Positions 12,097 through 24,980 are shown, counted from the first letter of the stretch. The stretch is 64,000 nt of DNA from Primula veris (GCA_963682055.1 OY821747.1:22008126-22072125), one strand, 5' to 3'. Made by a program: numbers and translations. Notes: generated from the sequence alone by a model not told the origin.

Positions 12097-12104
12097 TATA
12101 TAAA
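12097..12104 (+). promoter_or_regulatory. TATA box of the DUF1645 gene
   Basis: TATATAAA lies 126 bases before the ATG, immediately after a pyrimidine patch. This spacing would place transcription start near 12130 and give a leader of about 100 nt. A second TATATAA at 12181 is too close to the ATG to be preferred. Confidence 0.55.
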
Positions 12105-12229
12105 CAGACACTCATACGTTACATTTATACATAAATACGTTCATACCTTTTTTTTTTTGGTAATCAAATACGTTCATAACTATATAATCCACCTCTCAAT
12201 TTGTCATTTATCACACTATATTTATATTT

Positions 12230-12730
12230 ATGGCTGATCACATGGACCCTGAACAGTTTTTTTGCCCCACCTTCACCAGCTACACCGCCGACAAGTCGGC
12301 CCAGACCGCCGCCAGAGTTGCCATGTCATCATACCTCGATGACGACGACTTAAACTTCGAGTTTGATATCTCCCATACTAAATTGTTACAATCCGGAAAC
12401 ATGTTCCCTTTCTTTAATCACGATAATTCACTTAATGGTGAAGGCTCTGATTCGTCCATGTCATCTGACGGTGAAGAAGAAATGTACTGCGCGTGGCGAC
12501 CAAAAAAGGTGGAGGCTTCAAAGCAATGGAAGCTTCTAGAATTTTTAAAACGGAGCAATAGCGAAGGAAAAAGCAATTCCGTCATTTTAGCTCCTACGAA
12601 GAAGAAAAACCTGAACGCGTTGAATGTTTCCGCAGTGGAAGAGTTTTATGTAAGGAGCCGGGCTATGAAGGAGGGGCAAAAGAGGAAATTGTACCTTCCA
12701 TACAAGAAAGATCTTGTAGGGTTTTGGTAA
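12230..12730 (+). CDS. DUF1645 domain protein, single exon
   Basis: A 166-residue intronless protein with the features of plant DUF1645 proteins. It has an acidic N-terminal half (DDDDLNFEFDIS, then a serine/acidic run SDSSMSSDGEEE), a central WKLLEFLKRSNSEGKS block, and the C-terminal signature AVEEFYVRSRAMKEGQKRK followed by YLPYKKDLVGF. Members are small, often nuclear or cytosolic, with stress-linked expression; rice OsSGL is one. The molecular function is not established. The start is the first ATG after a TATA box and leader, and the protein begins with MADHMDPEQFF, which reads straight into the conserved acidic region. No signal peptide or membrane segment is seen. The single-exon structure is usual for the family. 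Confidence 0.85.
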   Translation: MADHMDPEQFFCPTFTSYTADKSAQTAARVAMSSYLDDDDLNFEFDISHTKLLQSGNMFPFFNHDNSLNGEGSDSSMSSDGEEEMYCAWRPKKVEASKQWKLLEFLKRSNSEGKSNSVILAPTKKKNLNALNVSAVEEFYVRSRAMKEGQKRKLYLPYKKDLVGFW

Positions 12731-13683
12731 CGTTAACTTGTTGGGTAGATCTTGAGTTATCGGTTTTCCGAACTGATTTTGATTAATATATTTTTTTTTT
12801 CGTATTTTATTGTAATATCTTTTTAGGAACCTTTGTTAATTGTTAGTTGATGAGGAGATTATCTATTAACAATGTTCCCTTTCTTTGATAAATTGATAAA
12901 GATATGGAAGAAATGCAAGTAATATGTACATAAATGGAAATATATCAAACAGAAATAGAAGCAAAAACTTTAAATCTGATATGTTTTCACTTCCAATGTG
13001 TCGAAACTTGAAAGTAGGAATGAGACATTGTAGTTGGACCACAGTTTCCACATGTCACACTACGACTATTAATGAGTCGAGAATTTGTTTAGATCAATTA
13101 TTCCGGTCTATATTTTGCGATATTGAGGAGATGTAAATTTCATTTCAGGGCGGGCCTAATCAAAATTTGGAATAACTTCGGAGTTCCGAAACACATTTGA
13201 CAAAACACAATTTTAAATTCCCAAGTTCGGGCCAAATAGGCTTAACGTTTATATATATTTCTTGTTGCCCAATTGAGTCTAATATTATTATAACCCACCA
13301 ACATCCTATTGCTGTAAGTCTACACAACCTATCGATTGATGAGATCGGGAAGGACGGAAGGTTCTTATTTCTTTCTTCGATTGTAATTCGATTGAAATGT
13401 GTAATGTGTAACATTTTATCTTTAGTAGATGCTAAGTAAAACTGAGCGCTATAACATATTTTGTGTTTTGGAAAAATAATACTCAGTAATCTACTAGGCG
13501 TAACTCTCATCAAGTATGCGTTGCATTATTGTATATAAGTTCCAACATGGCGTTATGTTTTTTTTAATTCAGCACCAGAAACGTTTTATTGACAGAAAAT
13601 TAAAATATTCAGTTCTTGGGCCAAGCTCTCAAAATAGCTATTCTGATTAAAGAAATCGGTAACTTGAGGGATGAAAAACCGAC

Positions 13684-13864
13684 ACATATGATAACATAAC
13701 ATCATGTTCTTAGATTTTGCTACTTGAGGGACAAAAAAGCAAATGCTTAATACTATAAATCTCATGTGTTTTTAACACAAAAGTTGCTGCAATTACTTAC
13801 TCTTTACTGCTTATCACTCCGAACCTTATAACTCACAACAACATGATGTTATGTTATCATATGT
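13684..13864. repeat. Exact 25-bp inverted repeat, 131-bp loop
   Basis: The arm at 13684-13708 (ACATATGATAACATAACATC...) is the perfect reverse complement of 13840-13864. The sequence between contains two near-copies flanking the left arm, ACTTGAGGGATGAAAAA and ACTTGAGGGACAAAAAA. The outer sequence does not pair well. Confidence 0.7.
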
Positions 13865-15564
13865 TTATTCAATGATGTAAAGCTCACAATAAGTTTCTTG
13901 TCTAGATGGGAAATTTAACTTTAATGAGGTATTTATTGATTTTGTAGTTTCTTTACGAGTTAGCTCACAATATTTGACATAAGCTGTGTTGTGTAACTTG
14001 ACAACTCATTTACCATTTAGAATGTCGACATTATGGTGAAACAGTGGACTCACTTGCCAAAATTTCTCAAACACTTTCAGTTAACAACCCTATATATATA
14101 CTATTGTATTACTAGAAGTGTAAAACCAAGTTCTCCAGCATTTCTATATGAATACTATACATATCTCACTAGAGACCTCCGTGTTTGGGAACGGTAATGT
14201 GCTTCGCCAAGTACAAGCGCCTGTTTCGGTTCCAGTGAAGAGATATGACGTTAAATAATCATCTATATATTCATATGATCAGTGTCGGCCCTAGTGCTAA
14301 GCAAAGAGAGGCCTTTTCAAGGAATTCAACCAATCTTGGATTTTTTTGGTATTATTTTTTGCTTTTGTTTTTTGTAATAAATTAAATTTATTGTTTGGGC
14401 ACCCCAATAGGTTGGACTGGCGCGTATGCTGCAATGTCGATCCCTCGTATTCTCACCAATGCCGGATTTGTAATTAGGTCTTTTATTTTTATTTTTTGTG
14501 CTCCATGAAAATTTAGGTACCTTAAGCAAAAATGAATCACAGTTTTTCTTGTTCTTGTAAAACTTGATTAATAAGCCAATTTAGTTCCGTTATATGTTAG
14601 CCAAACAAGCCATTGATCAGCTTCTCAATCTCACCACATTATCTTGTATGGAAATTGTGTGAACTCTTATGTATTCTCATCCTATACTATCTGACTAACT
14701 ATAGACCGGGACCTTCCATCGGTTTCGATTATTCTGCATATAAACAAATCGAAAAATGATATATATCTAAAACGTTTTCTAGCGCCACATAAAGAAGAAT
14801 AAGTAAATATATGCAAAATAAAGTGGAATAAAAAATTTAATGGCGTTATTGAAGATAGACTACTATCCACTCTCATCCACATTCCATAGTTAAAAATAAG
14901 AAGCACCCTAGTTTAAGGATAAAGTCTTATCACATATTATCTCATCAATAGTCACTCATTTCCTAGCTACATCATCTCCATTTTCATTCTGGGCCATTGG
15001 ATCCAATCATATTCAGACCACAAAGTTCCATTTTTTTAAATCTTAGATTGGGTACCATAAATATTTTGTTAGTTATTATTGCTTTGCCAAAAAGAAATTA
15101 AGAATATCAGTGGTAACTGTTTACAATGGAGGGCCATGAGTACAGAGACATACTTATAAGAGTGGAAACATAAATGCGTGGAAAATAAAATAATCTGGTT
15201 GTAAGATAGGAGTATTAAAATTGCTTAATTACCAAAGGTGAAAATCTTCAAAGGTTATACAACTACTCCGTATATAAGAATTGGATTCGTACCAAAAGTT
15301 AGCTTTCAGATATAGTTTCTACCATTATGAGGCCAATGTTATACAAACTTTGAATAAGTGAATTAGAAATTGTGAATATTGGAGCACTAAGCAAATGAAG
15401 AGTTTTAATTTACTAACATGTATGCATTTATGTTAGGTAGCGTCTTTATACATGTTAAATTTAACATGTATGCATTTACGTTATGTTGGGTTTAAAGCTA
15501 CTGCAACTTCTAGCATACTTCTGAAACCTAAATTTCTTCCCAAAACGCCAAAAGAATCTAGTCA

Positions 15565-15567
<3 letters not shown>

Positions 15568-15621
<54 letters not shown>
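15568..15621. repeat. (TA)n microsatellite, about 27 units
   Basis: An uninterrupted run of TA dinucleotides. The open frames crossing it are artefacts of the repeat. Confidence 0.95.
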
Positions 15622-15624
<3 letters not shown>

Positions 15625-16260
15625 ATTTGTCAATGCTCAATATTTATTTCCAAATTTCAAACTATTTTTCTTCATATTACTCGTTTTCAAACGTTGGATT
15701 TAGAACTCAAAAAGTCCATGTTAGCTTTCAGAATTTAAAACTTGATTTCATGAAAAACTTAAAAAAATTTACGCTTCTTTATGCCTTTTACACGCTTATA
15801 TATGCTTATGATTTATAGTTGATCTCTTGCAAAAACGTTTTAACTATATTTTCATTTTTATACTCAATTTCTAGAATTCCTTTATAATCCTCATGAGTAG
15901 TGACTGGTAATAGTAGACTGCACTAAATCTTGATAGTTCAATACTTGACGTATTAATAAATTATCAATTAATTTTTATTTCGATCAACACTAATTGATAA
16001 ATTAATGGAATACTTTTTTTGTGCCAATATTATTACTTTCTAGAATTTTGGAAATTTTACCAACATATTTACCTATAACTCACGGATTGAAGCACCGAAA
16101 ATGGTATTAACATCAAAAATATTTTACTTAAGGCAAAAAGAAAAATAATGGTGCATGAATATATAGAGTTCACATAATAAGCACCTTAGTTTAAGTATCC
16201 ACTGAAACCTAAAGAACATGAAAATAGTAGATTTCACCAAAAAAATGCTTAATTAACGTA

Positions 16261-16266
16261 CACGTG
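16261..16266 (+). promoter_or_regulatory. G-box upstream of carbonic anhydrase
   Basis: CACGTG in the context ACACGTGGCA, 187 bases before the start codon. This extended core is the classical plant G-box/ABRE bound by bZIP and bHLH factors and is common in light-regulated chloroplast genes. The regulatory role here is inferred. Confidence 0.5.
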
Positions 16267-16452
16267 GCAACAGTTGTTCCATGCAACTTGTTACATAACC
16301 GAAATGCATGGATAGTAATAACGACTATAGTGAGACATGGTACAAAAGAGCTCATATTTTCCACAGCAATCGCTTTCATTATCTAAATCAAAGGAGGATA
16401 GAAAATATTCACACTGTTATAAAGCCACTGCATTCTATTATTCATTGCCTCA

Positions 16453-19400
16453 ATGTCGACTTTCACCGGCGTTTCCCTCTCTCTTCCCACTCCTCGTTTT
16501 TCTCTCATCAAAAAACCGTCCACGTTACGCCCTGTTGTATTTGCTAAGCTTACCGATAATAGTAACAAAAACTCTTCGATCCCAACTCTCATCAGAAACG
16601 AGCCTGTTTTCGCTGCGCCTGCGCCCTTCATCACTCCTTCTTTGGTACAATTACGTTTTCCTTTATTTTCCTATTCTACTTACAAAAATGTGGTACGCGT
16701 ATTTCGTTTGAATTTTTGAAAAGGTGATAATTATGCGGGCTGTTTTCAGCAAAACAAAGTATATCATGAACTGATTTGAAATTATTTTAGTGTATTTAAT
16801 AATCTCAAAATCAACTTATTGAGGGCTAAAATGTAATTTAATAATTACTAGTGATACTAAAGGATAAATTGCATAACTTCAAATTAGTCCCTTTATTTTG
16901 TTTAATTATACAAACACTTGTGTTGTACCAGATTACCTATAGGAATTGAACAATCAATTTTCTTCATTAAATTGCAATTAAATAAGTGAGGCGAGCAAGT
17001 GTGACTTGCTGATTTGTATTCACACCAATGATCTTGGTGTATCTTCAAAAGTTTTTTATATTTTTATGATATATTTCAAGTCCTAATATTTTGGAGCGAT
17101 AACAAAAGTACTTTCTTATAAGATGGGCGCAGTAAGGCATCCAAATTGATTAAAAATCATATGATCGACCAATGTATATATGTCATTTTAAATGTAACCA
17201 TTCTTTTTAGTGTCAATCTTTTGTTATTTTATCCGAAACAAAACAATAAATTTAAGGGAGTATCCAGTGAGAAAGACGCAATGTACATTGTCTCACTGTA
17301 AATTACAGGACCAGTTTCATAACTCTTTTCAAACTTGGGAACTATCTTGTAATAGAAAAAAAAAGTACGAGAACCAAACAAGTATTTGAAGCAAACTATG
17401 AGTACACTCGGTGGATCATGTTTTTTTTTATTCAGTAGTCTCTTTGTTTGTTTTTAGGGAAATTTAGGATTTTGCTCGATTTGGTATCTGTCCTAAACTT
17501 GGTTCCAGGAAAGTAGTTTTCTCTGTTTTATAAATATAGGTACAGTATATGAATATCCAAGTTGAATTTTTTTGGTATTTTCAAATGATCAACATAATCT
17601 ATAGAAATTTTCAATTAAGCCTCATAAACCATTTATGTTATTCGATTAACCCTCGACCAACTTTTGTAGACTATAACTTTGTTTGTATTGGTCATTTTGA
17701 ACAATTGTTTCTACGTACATGTATTTGTTAATAAAATGCGCTTAAGATAGTAGTTGAGCCAAATAATCATACGTAAGCAATTTAAAGTTTAACCCCAACA
17801 ACTCTCATTTAAGCAAACCAACAGACTTTCTTGGGGGTTTTTTGTACTTCACCCTTTTCTTAATTAGGCATCTGTCGAGTTATCCTTATGTAAGATCCAA
17901 GTATCCAGCATGCATGGTTGGCCGTATAATATCAAAATTAGGCACCTGTTGAAGTATTTTTTATGATAAAAAGTGGAAAAAATTATGTTTCAACTCACAA
18001 CTTGGACTTACCAAAGTTTTTGGCTCCCAAGAAAAATACGGGTAAGATCTCAAATTAATAAAGGGAATGAGATTATTTTGTATTATTGGAAATCAATATC
18101 TCTATAGTGGTAAAAGTTAAAGTGAGGATGTAATGACCACAGCAGAATTCAAATACTAATTTACTATGTCCTGTTACACAGTTAGTATGCCATATTTTTG
18201 TTCACGTATGTCTCAAATTACAGTTCAATTTCTCATCTTGAATTTACAATTCGTGATACGTTTGACATTGAACTCTTATTTAGAACTTTCTTTGCCAACA
18301 AACTAGTACCTAACATGATAGTTTTCCAAATGTAACAGAAGAAGAAAACTAAATATTAATTCAAATTTTCTAAAATATTTGCATTTTTCTTAATCCGTTC
18401 GGAAAACCAAACTTGCATTTCTTCTAGGGACGGAGGGAATACATAATTGCTATATCAGGATTGCTTGGCAAATCATACCATAAGGTTTCTAGCAATTATA
18501 AATACAGCATAATTTTGAGTACCAAATTAGTTGTACACCATATGGAAGCTAAATATGTATGTATAGTTAAGAAAATGTCACGGATTAATGAATGAAAATG
18601 ATATATTTGACAGAGAGAAGATATGGGGTCGTACGACGAGGCTATTGCTGGACTCAAGAAGCTTCTCAGGTATGCTCCACTCCGATCTAACATAGCATAT
18701 TAAAAGTGAGCTTATATATAAAGTTATTTGCTTATTTAGATTTTAAATTGGGTATCTATTGATTTCTCAGCGTCCAAGCTTTTCTGTCTTAAAAAGCTAG
18801 AATTTTATGATTGTTTTTAAGTCACTTCCAAATTTAAGTATGAGTTTAAATTTCTCATTTTCAGTACTCAAAGTCAGAGGTAGGAGTTATTCAATGTTTG
18901 TTCAACTCCTTTTGAAAAGTTTAGGGTTAAGATATTTGAAATTGAATAGCTTAATGAGCACAAGTGACAAAATGCATGATCAAAGCAAACAGACACAAAT
19001 TTTCTTCTATTCCAGAGTCTCTTTTATGTTTTCAATAAATAAAAAAATGATTCAATCCTTCGTATATGTATATATAATTTGCAGTGACAAGGGTGAGCTA
19101 GGACCGGTTGCAGCATCGAAGATAGAAGCGATAACCGCGGAATTACAAACTACTGACAGCAAACCAGTTGTTGATAGCCTCGTTGAAACAATGAAAACTG
19201 GTTTTATTAAATTTAAGACTGAGAAATACGAGTAAGCAAGACGATAATCAAAATCAATGTGCATCTACTATATTTTACTAGAAAATATAATCCTTGTTGA
19301 ATGTGGTAACTAATTAGTTGCCTTTGTTTTGCAGTACAAACCCGGCTTTGTATGGTGAACTAGCAAAAGGCCAAGCCCCCAAGGTACCAAGAAGCTATTC

Positions 19401-22400
19401 ACTAAAATCCGTATATACAGTTTACTTGGGTGTAACTTTCTGGCAAATAAGTTGTCTTATCTGAAACTTAAAACAAAACTAACTTCACCCAGTTTAAAAC
19501 TTCTATGTTCTTCAATCAAGAAAAAAGAAACCAGTGTTTCTGCTGATCATACAAATGTAATGGAATTTATGTAGAAACTAATGATCGTATGATATAGCTA
19601 TATAAACCCAAGTAAAAAACACGCATAGATTATAGATGGAAACAATAATGCACAGATATAGATAGAAACAATAAAAAGATAGCACTTAAATACTCATATG
19701 TGTTTCTGTTTTGCAGTTTATGGTGTTTGCATGCTCGGATTCAAGGGTGTGCCCATCACATGTACTTGATTTCCAACCTGGGGATGCATTTGTGGTCCGC
19801 AATGTTGCTAATATGGTCCCAGCTTATGATCGGGTAACCTATTGAATAGAAATGACTTTTTAATTATTTCGAGGTAGAAATTAGAATGCAAAAGCTCCCA
19901 AACCGAAGGAAATCACGTATCATTTGTTTTTATCTTATTATATATTTAGTGTAAGAAATAAAACCCCAAGGTTAAATTCTTGAGATTTTTTTTCTACACT
20001 GCAAACAGATCAAATATGCTGGAGTTGGGTCAGCCATTGAGTACGCCGTTCTCCATCTCAAGGTTATTTTTCTTCCGCATTATATATTCTAGTCAATTAA
20101 TCAACTTCCATAATGTTGTCTTTTCTAAGGAAATTTAAAGTTGCACATAAAGTTGCCCCAGACTTACACCACAATAAGGAGCCAGAATGTAAATTCTCTA
20201 CTTTTTTCGTGCATATATCTCCGTCTACTTCTATATTTTGGGATCACTAGAAACAGTCTGAATAAAACATTATTGCTAATTGGCAAATGCTAACCTATGG
20301 CCCGAGGGCATGAGTTAAAGGGTTGTATTTCCTATTTAATTCCTTCATATAGAACATTTATTGCAATTGTTATTGGAAGTTACATATATTAATTATACAG
20401 TTTTTGAAAATATAAATTGCATTGAATGACCATAATTAATCATGGAATGAATTAATATTATGATTTATGACTTAATTTTAGAATATAAATAAACATAACC
20501 AATATAATATATATATATTAGTAATACTAAATATAATAATTTTATTATTTTTAATTAATATTTAAATTTAGGGTAGGCTCAACTAGGTTTTATATTTTTA
20601 TATGGATTTTTATTATGATAGGTTTTTATTGGATTGAATATTTATATTTTGGTTAATCAAATTATAGATTGTATTTTAAGTAATTAAAAAAGAAAAACAA
20701 TTATAAGATAATATAACATATTTAGGTAATCTATTATTTTAAAAAGAAGTATTGATTGACCGAATTAATTAGTGCCCAAGTTTGTGACATTATTAATTAA
20801 ATTTTTGGGTGAAATATTGTTTTTATTATCATTGTAAATTTTGTGTTCCGTGTTTCTCTACAATAAAAAAATGATAGAATATATATAACTATATAAAATT
20901 GGTTAACCACTTTCATTAAATGTTTAACAACTGCCCTGTGGCGTATGTTAGCAAAATCCTTACTAATATATACCAGCAAATTGTGCTACTAATTTACTCA
21001 TGATAATACATGATTACTGAACTTGGGAAACATTTCTAAATATTCTTTGCAGGTAGAGACAATCGTGGTAATTGGACATAGCGCATGTGGTGGTATTAAG
21101 GGGCTCATGTCGTTCCCAGATGAGGGACCCACCTCCACGTAAGATTTCTTATGTTTACGACTACATTTTAAGTACAATTTCGATATAATTTATCACCTTT
21201 TTTTAATTTTGACCATTTTGGTAACATGAGCAGATTAAATTGATTGAAATATGATCAGTTTTCACAATCTACCTTCTTAAGGAATTAAACATACAGAACT
21301 AAACATATATGTAAATTTGTAATTGTCCAAAAATACCATTCCACTTAGGCACTTATCAATATAGAAATCACTCAGGAATTGGCAGAATTATATAATCGTC
21401 ACGTAATATAACATATTTGTTACTTAGCATTGTAGAATTGTTACTTGGAATAATAGAAGTGTCAATGATATGCAGTGATTTTATTGAGGATTGGGTGAAA
21501 ATCGGTTTACCTGCAAAAGCCAAGGTCAAATCACAATGTGGTGATGCTTCATTCCCAGAGCTATGCACAGCCTGTGAAAAGGTATAGTATAGTTATGTTT
21601 ACATACGTACATACTGCTTAGACAGTTAGATGGGAATTGCTCCCACAGAGAATTTTTAAAATTCAAACCAATCAATCTAAACAGAAGTTAAAATTCTTGA
21701 GTTGAGCTTAATGTGACCAATAACAATACTGATCTGTGTAAATAACATTGAATCAAAGCTTCATTTTTGTTGTCGTCCAGTTAAGCAAAGTTCATTTAAG
21801 CAACAAAAGTACTAACCATGGCATACTAGATTCTTTTTTGTGATAAAAAAAAAATCAGTTTGTATACACGTTCTAAACTTGAAGTTTATTGAGAACAAAA
21901 CTATAAAGGATGCTTGAGTAAACAAAATTGATTTCGGAACAAACATTGTGGTTGGATGAATCTTAGATTATACACTTTTTAAACTTTTCCCACTATTTAA
22001 CGCTGCGTTTGATATTGCAGGAGGCTGTTAATGTATCCCTTGGGAATTTGTTGAGCTATCCGTTTGTGAGAGACGGTTTGGTGAAGAAAACATTGTCCTT
22101 AAAGGGAGGATACTATGATTTCGTGAAAGGATCTTTCGAGCTTTGGGGGCTCGATTTTGGCCTTTCTCCTCCTCTCTCTGTATGAACATCATATATATGA
22201 TTTGAATAATACTTGTTTTTGTACCTAAAATTGTATCTTGTATTTCGCCGAATGAACTACAATAAATAAAAGGGGATCCTTCAAGGGTCTCTTTTTTCGA
22301 GTTCTAGATAATGTGTGTGTGCTAATTTTAAGAATGCCGATTCTATTTTCTTGTGTTTGGTAGGTAAAAGATGTTGCAACAATTCTGCATTGGAAGCTGA

Positions 22401-22405
22401 TGTAG
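16453..22405 (+). CDS. Chloroplast beta-carbonic anhydrase
   Basis: Reversible CO2 hydration to bicarbonate in the chloroplast stroma. Exons by GT-AG junctions and phase: 16453-16644, 18614-18669, 19085-19231, 19335-19383, 19717-19833, 20009-20062, 21053-21138, 21476-21581 and 22021-22185, giving 323 residues. An alternative tenth exon, 22364-22405, gives 335 residues. The N-terminus ([16 protein letters not shown]) is a Ser/Thr-rich transit peptide. Zinc ligands are Cys154 and, in GHSACGG, His214 and Cys217; the CSDSRV motif also supplies the Asp156/Arg158 dyad. The C-terminus [17 protein letters not shown] is standard for the family. Length is normal and no break is seen. Intron 1 is about 2 kb and intron 6 about 1 kb; neither shows a clear insertion, although intron 1 ends near a Stowaway-like GGGACGGAGGG at 18428. 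Assignment is certain to family; the plastid form is inferred from the leader. Confidence 0.95.
22261..22270 (+). terminator. Poly(A) signal inside last carbonic anhydrase intron
   Basis: AATAAATAAA gives two overlapping AATAAA signals 75 bases after the short-form stop and before the alternative last exon. Use of this site would fix the short isoform. Function is inferred from position. Confidence 0.5.
22364..22405 (+). CDS. Alternative last exon of beta-carbonic anhydrase
   Basis: After the acceptor GTTTGGTAG this segment encodes [13 protein letters not shown] and a TAG. A donor within the penultimate exon (TCT|GTATGA at 22179/22180) joins it in frame, giving ...[19 protein letters not shown]. 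Extended ends of the form [13 protein letters not shown] are known in plant chloroplast carbonic anhydrases, which supports real use. If the intron is not removed, the GTA and TGA of the donor themselves encode Val and stop, yielding the shorter LSPPLSV end. Confidence 0.8.
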   Translation, partial: VKDVATILHWKLM

Positions 22406-24350
22406 GGGTATGATTAGAGGCCCCAAATTGCAAAGATGAAGAACTCAAAGATGTAAATTATTGCTATTATAAAATATGGACCCTCTTATATATTTGGGTG
22501 TTGTACAAACTCGAGTATTTACATGAGGAAATTTGAATAACTTAAGCTTGAAATTCTTAAACCAACATCTAATACCATAATTTGATACGATCCAACAGGG
22601 AGTAGTATCTTCATGTGATAGTAAAAACATAAAACGTTCGTTTACATACGGACTTACGGTATTCTAGAGGGGATTAGCAAAAGCATAGTATTATAAAATA
22701 ATCCGAACTCAACCCAAAAAATGGAACTTTCTTGTGGAGACTCGGTAGAGAATGTAAGTTGTTGCTTAAGCAAAGTGAAACCCCCGAATCCAAGTAGCAC
22801 AGATTTTGGAAATGGTAACCCTATTTTCCGAGTAATGAGTATGCAGATTTTTGAGAATTTGGCTTCACTATTACAATATGAAAAGAAATGGTTGTAGACA
22901 GTCACCGTTTCATATTAACTGAAAGTGTAAAATTAGTAAGTAGTATAGAAAATAGACAGAAAGTGCACACGTTTACAAGAAGCAACTTGTACATGCATAC
23001 CTTAATAAGATTTTTATAAATAAATAAAACTTGTACATGCATACATAGTAGATCAAAAAGGAAATAAGCTAGCTTGGACTTATTGGATCCTTATCATTTA
23101 TGGGTTTGGGTCCTTCAGAAAGTTTAGTTTATAAATTCTTGAGACAAAATCTAATGAGATTATACGTCTCTTAGATAGAGATGAGTTTAATAAGGCGATG
23201 CCGGAGATTCGTGTAGTTCGTTGGTATATTACCGTAACTCAAACTTAAAATATAGACTTCTGGTAAATTATAATTAATCTATTAGAATGATAAAAGCGAA
23301 AATAATGAATACTAATCATTATTTCCTGCTTTATGGACTTATCGCATATAATATGAAATTTATGTATTGTAAAATTGGAGTGGAAGACTCTACGATGCTC
23401 TCAAATAATGACGACGACTCTTCCTCTTGCACTCCGGTACAGTCAATTTAGATCATAAAATACCAAATTATATAGCAATTGTAAGTCGGGGGTAATGTTA
23501 AATGGTCTACTCTTAAGTGAAATGTGATCCATTATTTAAATGGTCTCCTCATGCAAGAAAAATGCTGGATGACAAATTAAGGAAATATATATTTGTGATT
23601 TGACCAATAATTTATGAATAAAGATGATAGTGAAATTTGATATTCCGAGTCAAGTTGTAGTAAAAGTAGTTGATGCCCTTGATTGGTTGTCGATTTAGGA
23701 TCTTTCAAATTCCAAGATACGCTTTTCATCATTAAATTATATAGTGGAGTATCTGAAAATATCTCAATTTATCATATAATATGTTGATTTTAGCATATTT
23801 TTCTTTGCATGTAGCCTTTTGCTTTTCTCACTTTTTAATTTGGAAAACCTTTTAGCTTTTACATTTTATGTGGACCAAATATTGTAGTATTTTCTTCCTT
23901 CCACACACTCAAGTATTGTAAGAAACTGATCATGGCATGAGGCTACAGGTCGTTTCTTATTGACTAAATTATAATTACTTAAGAAATAAGACGATACCAC
24001 TTGTTGTTTTTCACTCAAAACTTTAAAAAAGTTATGTGCGGTCATTTTCTAGAACAAGAGGGTCTCTATTGGTCTAACCACGATCTTGCAGCGTAATTCC
24101 TCTTAAGAAAAAAAAATATAAATACCGACTTGATAATCAATAACAAGAGACAAAAAAAAAAGTTGTTATGCACGCATAAAGCTCATAATACAAAATTCTT
24201 GCTTGTGGGTCCATTTCTGATACGAAATTCATTTATTTACAGAGACCTCAAAGCTCATAGTAAAATTAAGTTTCATAACTAGCAAACTTGAAAAATAATA
24301 AAACCAAGCTTAAACATCATTGTTATACCTATCATAATTTTGGCTCTACA
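22406..24350. other. Intergenic, no gene identified
   Basis: AT-rich sequence downstream of carbonic anhydrase. An imperfect direct repeat of ACTTGTACATGCATAC occurs near 22986 and 23030. Minus-strand frames at 22445-22905 have no recognisable domain. Confidence 0.5.
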
Positions 24351-24355
24351 CCTAC

Positions 24356-24661
24356 TATTAGGTATATTAGTTGTTTTATCTATAACTTTATATAATTAAA
24401 AGACTGAATTGTAACTGTTTGTAAATAAGTGTATTAGATTGTAAATTGGACTTTGACAGACCAAATGTACGTATTCTGTAACTTAGGCGAGTCAATTGTA
24501 AATAGGAGAAACTATATTATATAAATAGTTTCTCCAGTCAATTATTTTTTAATAATAAGAAAATTTGTTTTACTTTTATTTTCTCTCTCTACATATTCAT
24601 CTCAATCTCGCTTATACAAAAATGTAATTCAATCTCGAATAGAGGTTTATGATTCTCTACA
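24356..24661 (+). repeat. 5' LTR of copia element
   Basis: Starts TATTAGGTATATTAG and ends GATTCTCTACA directly before the primer-binding site. The first bases appear as TA rather than canonical TG in both LTRs, so either the founder copy had this change or the boundary is a base or two off. A TATATAAATAG-like box lies at about 24517-24527. Confidence 0.85.
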
Positions 24662-24673
24662 TGGTATCAGAGC
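24662..24673 (+). other. Primer-binding site of copia element
   Basis: TGGTATCAGAGC, complementary to initiator methionine tRNA, lies immediately after the LTR end. Confidence 0.9.
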
Positions 24674-24980
24674 GATATAGTATTTGTCCGCTGCGTTATT
24701 TTTTGAAGTTTTATTATTTTCTTTGAAGATTTGGGTAAAGATTGATCGCTGAGTTTTTTTTTAGATTTAATTCGTCGCTCGTCTCAATTCACCATCTGGT
24801 ATATTCTAATCAACTATTACTTTAGTCTGTTGATTAATTGATGTTTCTGGAATTATCTGAAAATTAGGCTTCTTGAATATCCGAATTGTGGGTTTCTGGT
24901 TTATAATTCAGTAATTGATTAATTGATTAATTGGTTAAAATATAGATTTAGTATTTCTTGTTTTTTTTTTTATCAAAAAT

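Larger units (their letters stand above)
12731..16260. other. Intergenic, with repeats but no gene
   Basis: A 3.5-kb AT-rich gap. It contains an exact 25-bp inverted repeat (13684-13708 and 13840-13864), a 22-bp perfect palindrome with flanking direct repeats (15415-15485) and a (TA)n microsatellite (15568-15621). Open frames such as 13160-13513 on the minus strand show no domain and no codon bias and are not called. The right end is the upstream region of the carbonic anhydrase gene. Confidence 0.5.

Noticed and set aside
13160..13513. A 117-codon minus-strand open frame, with a + strand frame on the opposite side
   Set aside because: No recognisable domain, no splice or promoter context, and composition like the surrounding intergenic DNA.
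15452..15818. Open frames rich in repeated Tyr-Ile
   Set aside because: Produced by the (TA)n microsatellite.
16308..16719. Overlapping frames around the first carbonic anhydrase exon, including a minus-strand frame
   Set aside because: Shadows of the transit-peptide exon; only the frame starting at 16453 joins the downstream exons in phase.
18807..19235. A 142-codon frame ending in carbonic anhydrase sequence
   Set aside because: It is intron 2 reading into exon 3; the acceptor at 19084 gives the correct boundary.
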